Source: Sphingomonas sp. SUN019 (lineage in GTDB: Bacteria; Pseudomonadota; Alphaproteobacteria; Sphingomonadales; Sphingomonadaceae). From it: a stretch of 64,000 nt of DNA. Below are positions 59,382 through 64,000 of this stretch, piece after piece. Where the stretch lies: positions 2,509,501 through 2,573,500 of the forward strand of contig NZ_CP096971.1 in assembly GCF_024758705.1 (NCBI RefSeq), read 5' to 3'. Every line of letters begins with the position of its first letter. Position 1 is the stretch's first letter. The position numbers were made by a program, and so were the translations under genes. The notes beneath the pieces are model-generated. The model saw only the letters and a program-made list of their open reading frames with translations, made no database searches and was not told the DNA's origin.

Positions 59382-60289
59382 TGGCCGCCGCGCGCGCGCC
59401 GCATGGCAGCAATCAGCCGCCGAAGATCATCTACAAGAAGATCTATATCGAGGGTCACGGCGGCCATCATGGCGGCGCGTGGAAGGTCGCTTATGCCGAT
59501 TTCGTGACCGCGATGATGGCGTTCTTCCTGCTGATGTGGCTGCTCGGCGCGACGACCGAGAAGCAGCGCAAGGGCATCGCCGATTACTTCGCGCCGACCG
59601 TGCTGAACACGAAATCGCTCGGCATCGGCGGGTCGGGAATGTTCGGCGGCGAATCGGTGCTGAGCAAGGAAAAGACCGGCCAGCAATCGGGCAATTCGCG
59701 GCTGCCGACGATCGTCGCCAAGTCCCAGGGGGCCGGCGGCGACCTGATGGGCACGGGCAAGAAGGGATCGTTGCGCAGCGCCGAGGCGATGGCGGCGGAG
59801 GACCGCAAGAATTTCCAGGCGCTGCGCAAGCAGGTCGCGGAAAAGATCGCGTCGACCAAGTCGCTCGCCGCGCTGGCCAAGCATATCCGCTTTGTGATGA
59901 CGCAGGACGGGATGCGGATCGACCTGGTCGACGACGCCGATTATTCGATGTTCGCGCTCGGCACGACGACGCTGCAGAGCGACGCGTCTTCGCTGATCGG
60001 CATGGTGGCGGAGGGGATCGCGCGGACCAGCAATCCGCTGATGATCCGCGGGCATACCGATTCGGTGCCGTTCGGCGATCCGCGCGCGATGAACAACTGG
60101 ATGCTGGCGTCGGGCCGCGCCGAGGCGACACGCCGCCGCCTGGCGCTGGGCGGCATTCCCGAGGCGCGCTTCAACCGGATCGAGGGGGTCGCCGACCGCG
60201 AACCGTTGGTCACCAACGATCCGTTCGACCCGCGCAACCGTCGGGTGGCCATCACCCTGCTGTACCGCGCGGGCGTTTTCGGCCGGTAA
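59381..60289 (+). CDS. motB: Flagellar motor stator protein MotB
   Basis: A 302-residue stator anchor: membrane helix WKVAYADFVTAMMAFFLLMWLL with the proton-binding Asp, a Gly/Lys linker, and the OmpA-like peptidoglycan-binding domain (LMIRGHTDSVPFGDPRAMNNWMLASGRAEATRR, ending DPRNRRVAITLLYR). A His/Gly-rich segment (GHGGHHGG) precedes the helix. It completes the canonical stator next to the fluorescence of hook genes in the same direction. Confidence 0.95.
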   Translation: MAAARAPHGSNQPPKIIYKKIYIEGHGGHHGGAWKVAYADFVTAMMAFFLLMWLLGATTEKQRKGIADYFAPTVLNTKSLGIGGSGMFGGESVLSKEKTGQQSGNSRLPTIVAKSQGAGGDLMGTGKKGSLRSAEAMAAEDRKNFQALRKQVAEKIASTKSLAALAKHIRFVMTQDGMRIDLVDDADYSMFALGTTTLQSDASSLIGMVAEGIARTSNPLMIRGHTDSVPFGDPRAMNNWMLASGRAEATRRRLALGGIPEARFNRIEGVADREPLVTNDPFDPRNRRVAITLLYRAGVFGR

Positions 60290-60307
60290 AACCCCGTCGG
60301 AGCAGGA

Positions 60308-60334
60308 TAAACTGACAGCGACGCGCGCCAATTG
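60308..60334 (+). promoter_or_regulatory. Possible sigma-28-like promoter of the type I secretion operon
   Basis: TAAA (60308-60311), a 15-nt spacer, and GCCAATTG (60327-60334), which agrees with the local GCCGTTTG box at 6 of 8 positions. It lies about 100 nt upstream of the TolC-like GTG. A chance match cannot be excluded. Confidence 0.3.
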
Positions 60335-60436
60335 CGTCTTTCTTGCCACTTGGCGCGAACACTACCCCCATGTAAGGGCGAACACTTGTCCCCGGGGGGG
60401 TTTCGAGGTTTTGGTGACGATAGTTCGGGGCGTGGC

Positions 60437-61948
60437 GTGACGCGCGTGGCGATCGCGGTGGGACTGGCGGCGTCGCTGCTGGTCGGCGCGCGCGCCGGTC
60501 ACGCGGAGCAGGCGTCGCTGCCGTCGGGCTCGCGGCTGGCGCCTGCCCCCACGCCGGTGGTGCCGCCCGCGGCGAAGCTGCCCGGAACGGCGGGAAAGCC
60601 CGTCCTGCCGTTGCACAGCCGCGATCCGCTGGCGATCCGCGCGACCGAAGATCCGTTGCTGAAGCTGGCGCGACAGACCGCGCCGGTCGAACTGCTCCAG
60701 CGCATCGTCGCCGAGACGATCGCGCGCGCGCCTGCGGCTGCGGAGGCGGTCGCGACGCGCGATCAGGCCGATGCCGCGCTGGGCGAGGCGAAATCGGTGC
60801 GCCGCCCGACGGTCGATGTGACGATCACCAGTTACCGCGTGCTGTCGCGCAATTTCGGCAACAATCCCGAAAACGTGATCGAACAGGCGCGGCCAAACCG
60901 CCGTACCGATCAATTGCTGACGGTCGACCAGTTGCTGCTCGACGGCGGCAGTGCGAACGCGCGGATCGGCGCATCGCGCGACCGCCTGCGCGCGGCCGAG
61001 AACGACATCACCGGTGCGGAAGACCGCATCGCGCTGGAGACGCTGGCGGCGTGGTACGACGTCTTCACCTATCGATCCCTGGTCGCGCTGGCGGATGCGT
61101 TCGTCGGCAGCCAGCGCGAACTCCGCCTGATGGTGCAGGAGCGCATCCAGCGCGGCGTGTCGGCCGAGGCCGATGTGGCGCGCGTCGACAGCTATACCGC
61201 ATCGGCCGAGACGCGGCTTGCGCGGTTCAAGCGGCTGGAGGCGCAGGCCGAATCGCGGTTCCAGGCGCTGACCGGACAGCCCGCACCGATCGGGCTGGGC
61301 CGTGCGCCGTTCACCGGACCGGCCGCGATGAGCAAGGATCTGGCGGTCGCGAAGGCGATCGACGTGCCTGCGGTGCAATCCGCCAAGCTGGTCGCGGAAG
61401 CCGCACGGCGTGATGCCAAGGCGGCGCGGGCGGATCGGCTGCCCACGATTTCCGCCGGGCTGGATGCCGGACGCTACGGCATTTACGAAACGCCTCGCGA
61501 CTATGACGTGCGCGCGCGCCTGACGTTGCGCCAGCGGCTGTTCGGAGGGATCGAACAGCGGGAGAAGCAGGCCGACGCGCGCGCCCGCGCCGCCGATGCG
61601 CGCGCCGACCGCGTCGCGATCGAGGCCGGGCGCGACGCCGAGATCGCCTGGTCCGACGTGCAGGCGCTGGAGGAGCAGCAGCGCGCGCTGGAGGCGACCT
61701 ATGTCGCCAGCCGCCGGTCGCGCGACACGATCGCCGAACGGTTCCGCGTCGCCAGCGGCACGTTGTTCGACGTGATCGGCGCCGAGGACAGTTATTTCGA
61801 GACCGCGGTCGGGTACCTTCAGGCGGTGACCGAACTCGATGCCTCGCGCTATGTGTTGCTGTCGAAGACCGGCCTGCTGCTGCCATCGCTTGGCGTCGCA
61901 ACCGATTCAGACGCCGCCTACGGCCCCAATCAAGGACGTCAGCCATGA
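60437..61948 (+). CDS. TolC-family outer membrane protein (type I secretion)
   Basis: A 503-residue outer-membrane channel-tunnel protein. A signal peptide (GTG start, VAIAVGLAASLLVGARAGHAEQ) and a Pro-rich linker precede two repeats of the OEP fold (LLQRIVAETIARAPAAAEAVATRDQADAALGEAK, then RRDAKAARADRLPTISAGLDAGRYG), with coiled-coil Ala/Arg/Glu helices. The GTG at 60437 is preferred over an in-frame start at 60332 since it opens directly on the signal peptide. The stop overlaps the exporter start (ATGA). Confidence 0.88.
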   Translation: MTRVAIAVGLAASLLVGARAGHAEQASLPSGSRLAPAPTPVVPPAAKLPGTAGKPVLPLHSRDPLAIRATEDPLLKLARQTAPVELLQRIVAETIARAPAAAEAVATRDQADAALGEAKSVRRPTVDVTITSYRVLSRNFGNNPENVIEQARPNRRTDQLLTVDQLLLDGGSANARIGASRDRLRAAENDITGAEDRIALETLAAWYDVFTYRSLVALADAFVGSQRELRLMVQERIQRGVSAEADVARVDSYTASAETRLARFKRLEAQAESRFQALTGQPAPIGLGRAPFTGPAAMSKDLAVAKAIDVPAVQSAKLVAEAARRDAKAARADRLPTISAGLDAGRYGIYETPRDYDVRARLTLRQRLFGGIEQREKQADARARAADARADRVAIEAGRDAEIAWSDVQALEEQQRALEATYVASRRSRDTIAERFRVASGTLFDVIGAEDSYFETAVGYLQAVTELDASRYVLLSKTGLLLPSLGVATDSDAAYGPNQGRQP

Positions 61949-63672
61949 GCGACCATTCGCTCGTCCCCGATCCGAAGAAGCGCTTCGCGCCGTGGCTGCT
62001 CGAGCCGATGATCGACAACAAGCATACCTATTTCAAGGTCGCTTCGGCGGCGGTGCTGATCAACATCTTCGCGCTCGTCACGTCGCTGTTCTCGATGGTG
62101 GTGTACGACCGGGTCATCCCGAACAACGCGATGTCCAGCCTGACCGCGTTGGCGATCGGGTTCGGCGTCGTCATCATCTTCGATTTCGTGCTGAAGACGC
62201 TGCGCGCGTATTTCGTCGACATCGCGGGCGCGGACATCGACCATCAGGTCGGCGAGCGCGTGTTCAAGAAACTGTTGGCGACCCGGTTGGACCTCAAAAA
62301 GGGGTCGACCGGCGCGCTGGCGGGATTGATGCGCGAGCTGGAGGCGCTGCGCGATTTCTTCGCCTCCGCCACACTTTCCGCGATCGTCGACGTGCCGTTC
62401 CTGCTGCTGACCGTCCTGGTCATCTGGGCGATCGGCGGCAAGGTGGTGATCGTGCTGCTGGTGGTGATCCCGCTGGTGCTGATCACCGGCTGGCTGACCA
62501 ACCCCGCGTTAGAACGGCTGTCGGCGCGGACGATGCGCGAGGGGCTGTCGAAGCAATCGGTGCTGGTCGAGACGATCGGCGGGCTGGAGACGGTAAAGGC
62601 GGCGGGCGCTGGGCCGCTGCTGTCCGCGCGCTGGTCCGAGGCGCTGCGGCAGCAGTCCGATTCGTCGCTGCGGCAGCGGTTGATCTCGACGATCGCGATC
62701 ACCGTTGCGGGGTCGGCGAGCACGGTTAGCTATGCCGGGGTCGTCATCGTCGGCGTGAACCTGATCGCCGCGCGCGAGCTGACTTCTGGCGGGTTGATCG
62801 CCTGTTCGCTGTTGGCGGGGCGCGCGATCGCGCCGCTCGCGCAGATTTCGCAATTGCTGTCGCGTCTTTCGCAGACGCGCACCGCCTACCGCCAGATCAA
62901 CGCGATGATGATGCAGCGGAGCGAAGGGCCGGACGGGCAGGCGCTGGAATTGCGTTCGATCGCGGGCAAGATCGAATTCCGCAACGTCACCTTCCGCTAT
63001 CCCGGCGCGACCGAACCGGCGATATCCAACCTGTCGTTCACGATCGAGGCGGGCGAGCGCGTCGCGCTGCTGGGGCGTGTGGGGTCGGGCAAGTCGACCA
63101 TCACACGGTTGATCCTGGGACTGTACGAGCCTGAAGACGGGCTGGTGATGATCGACGGAACCGACATCCGGCAGCTCGATCCGCAGGCGCTGCGGTCGCG
63201 CGTCGGCGCGGCGATGCAGGACAGCGTGCTGATGAGCGGCACGGTGCGCGAGAATATCACGCTCGGCCGCGAAGGCGTCGACGATGCCGAGATGCTGCGC
63301 GCGTCGGAGCTGTCGGGCACGCACCAGTTCATGGGGCAGATCGCCAACGGATACGACCTGAAGCTGGCCGACCGCGGCGACGGACTGTCGGGCGGGCAGC
63401 GCCAGTCGATCGCGCTGGCGCGGGCGGTGGCGGGCAAGCCGCAACTGCTGATCTTCGACGAACCGTCGTCCAGCATGGACACGCAGACCGAAAACGGCCT
63501 GATCGAGCGGCTGGGGCGCGAAGTGCAAGGCCGCACGATGGTGCTGGTGACGCACCGTCCGCCGCTCCTGCAACTGGTCCAGCGGATCATCGTGCTGGAG
63601 CGCGGCAAGGTGATCAGCGATGGGCCGCGCGACACCGTGATGCAGCAGCTGACCAGACCCAAGGTGGCATGA
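61945..63672 (+). CDS. Type I secretion ABC transporter (LapB/PrtD-like)
   Basis: A 575-residue half-transporter: six membrane helices (~35-300; INIFALVTSLFSMVVYDRVIPNNAMSSLTALAIG) and an ABC domain with Walker A GRVGSGKST near 375, signature LSGGQRQ and Walker B LLIFDEPSSSMD. Only about 25 residues precede the first helix, so the N-terminal C39-like domain typical of LapB/HlyB is missing. Substrates of this class are often large RTX adhesins. Overlaps both neighbours by 4 nt. Confidence 0.9.
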   Translation: MSDHSLVPDPKKRFAPWLLEPMIDNKHTYFKVASAAVLINIFALVTSLFSMVVYDRVIPNNAMSSLTALAIGFGVVIIFDFVLKTLRAYFVDIAGADIDHQVGERVFKKLLATRLDLKKGSTGALAGLMRELEALRDFFASATLSAIVDVPFLLLTVLVIWAIGGKVVIVLLVVIPLVLITGWLTNPALERLSARTMREGLSKQSVLVETIGGLETVKAAGAGPLLSARWSEALRQQSDSSLRQRLISTIAITVAGSASTVSYAGVVIVGVNLIAARELTSGGLIACSLLAGRAIAPLAQISQLLSRLSQTRTAYRQINAMMMQRSEGPDGQALELRSIAGKIEFRNVTFRYPGATEPAISNLSFTIEAGERVALLGRVGSGKSTITRLILGLYEPEDGLVMIDGTDIRQLDPQALRSRVGAAMQDSVLMSGTVRENITLGREGVDDAEMLRASELSGTHQFMGQIANGYDLKLADRGDGLSGGQRQSIALARAVAGKPQLLIFDEPSSSMDTQTENGLIERLGREVQGRTMVLVTHRPPLLQLVQRIIVLERGKVISDGPRDTVMQQLTRPKVA

Positions 63673-64000
63673 CGCACATGAACCAGATGACCAGATTAGA
63701 GGATCTGACCGATCGCGTGAAACCACGGCAGGCGTCGAACCTGCTGTTGTGGGGGATCGTCGCGTTCTTCGTGATCTTCATCGTGTGGGCGTGGTGGGCG
63801 AAGCTGGACCGCACGGTGCGCGGGCCGGGACGCGTGATCGCAACCTCGCAATTGCAGACCGTCTCCAACCTTGAGGGCGGGGTGGTCGAACAGATACTGG
63901 TGCGCACCGGGCAGATCGTGAAGCAGGGCCAGCCGCTGGTCCGGCTCGACAAGACCGCGACCGGCGCGGAGCTTGGATCGGGCGAGGCGCAGGCAGCGGC
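63669..64000 (+). CDS. HlyD-family membrane fusion protein (5' part, cut by window end)
   Basis: The first 110 codons are visible, starting ATG in the exporter stop (ATGA). A basic N-terminus (MTHMNQMTRLEDLTDRVKPR) is followed by one membrane helix (LLLWGIVAFFVIFIVWAWWA) and the lipoyl/biotinyl-like VVEQILVRTGQIVKQGQPLVRLDK motif of HlyD/LapC. It would bridge the ABC exporter and the TolC-like pore. It continues beyond 64000. Confidence 0.88.
   Translation, partial: MTHMNQMTRLEDLTDRVKPRQASNLLLWGIVAFFVIFIVWAWWAKLDRTVRGPGRVIATSQLQTVSNLEGGVVEQILVRTGQIVKQGQPLVRLDKTATGAELGSGEAQAA

Noticed and set aside
1..64000. CRISPR arrays, rRNA operons or intact prophage
   Set aside because: No regularly spaced direct repeats, rRNA-like sequence or phage structural genes were found on reading both strands.

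Overview
This 64 kb window is GC-rich chromosomal DNA from an alphaproteobacterium, most likely Sphingomonas or a close relative. The inference rests on codon and GC character, a DUF1489 gene next to mgtE, a bacterial CDC48-type AAA ATPase, GC-rich palindromic intergenic repeats, and the housekeeping gene content. It is a read-from-sequence inference, not a database match.

Region 1 (1-22.8 kb) is mostly core and housekeeping DNA: two tandem GIN/DUF2807 surface proteins, DUF1489, MgtE, a cyclophilin, a LysR regulator, a GT61 glycosyltransferase beside a decayed IS5-type transposase, the CDC48-like ATPase, an MFS exporter, a PmtA-like methyltransferase, a phospholipase-D family enzyme, rpoZ, an AT-richer orphan gene, rlmE-ppx, tRNA-Gln(CTG), a TlpA-type thioredoxin divergent from argH, a small lipoprotein, lysA, a siroheme-synthase N-domain protein and CorA.

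Region 2 (23.0-60.3 kb) is an essentially complete flagellar gene cluster. On the minus strand a sigma-54 activator is followed by fliE-F-G-H-I-J-K-L-M-N-O-P-Q-R-flhB-fliD-fliS. Two flagellin genes with their own promoters lie upstream on the plus strand. Next come a TPR-bearing glycosyltransferase, two orphan genes, and minus-strand blocks holding a lytic transglycosylase, flhA and fliA, then flgN/flgM, flgA and a divergent second stator pair. The plus-strand flgB-C-D-E-F-G-H-I-J-K-L operon follows, then a canonical motA-motB pair. The gene order resembles the gammaproteobacterial arrangement more than the typical alphaproteobacterial fla cluster.

Regulation can be partly read directly. Three sigma-54-type -24/-12 elements with almost identical sequence precede flgB, the transglycosylase-flhA-fliA block and the second stator block. 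Four sigma-28-type elements (TAAA/TTAA, exactly 15 nt, GYCGTTTG) precede flagellin 1, flagellin 2, fliD and flgM. This suggests a cascade: activator plus sigma-54, then hook-basal-body and fliA genes, then FliA/FlgM control of filament genes.

Region 3 (60.4-64.0 kb) is a type I secretion operon (TolC-like, ABC exporter, HlyD-like) cut by the window end.

Several families of long perfect palindromes (28-35 bp arms) sit between genes, including inside the fli operon. One such element lies inside the flgI reading frame and another apparently inside the siroheme-synthase-like gene. No CRISPR array, intact prophage or rRNA was seen.
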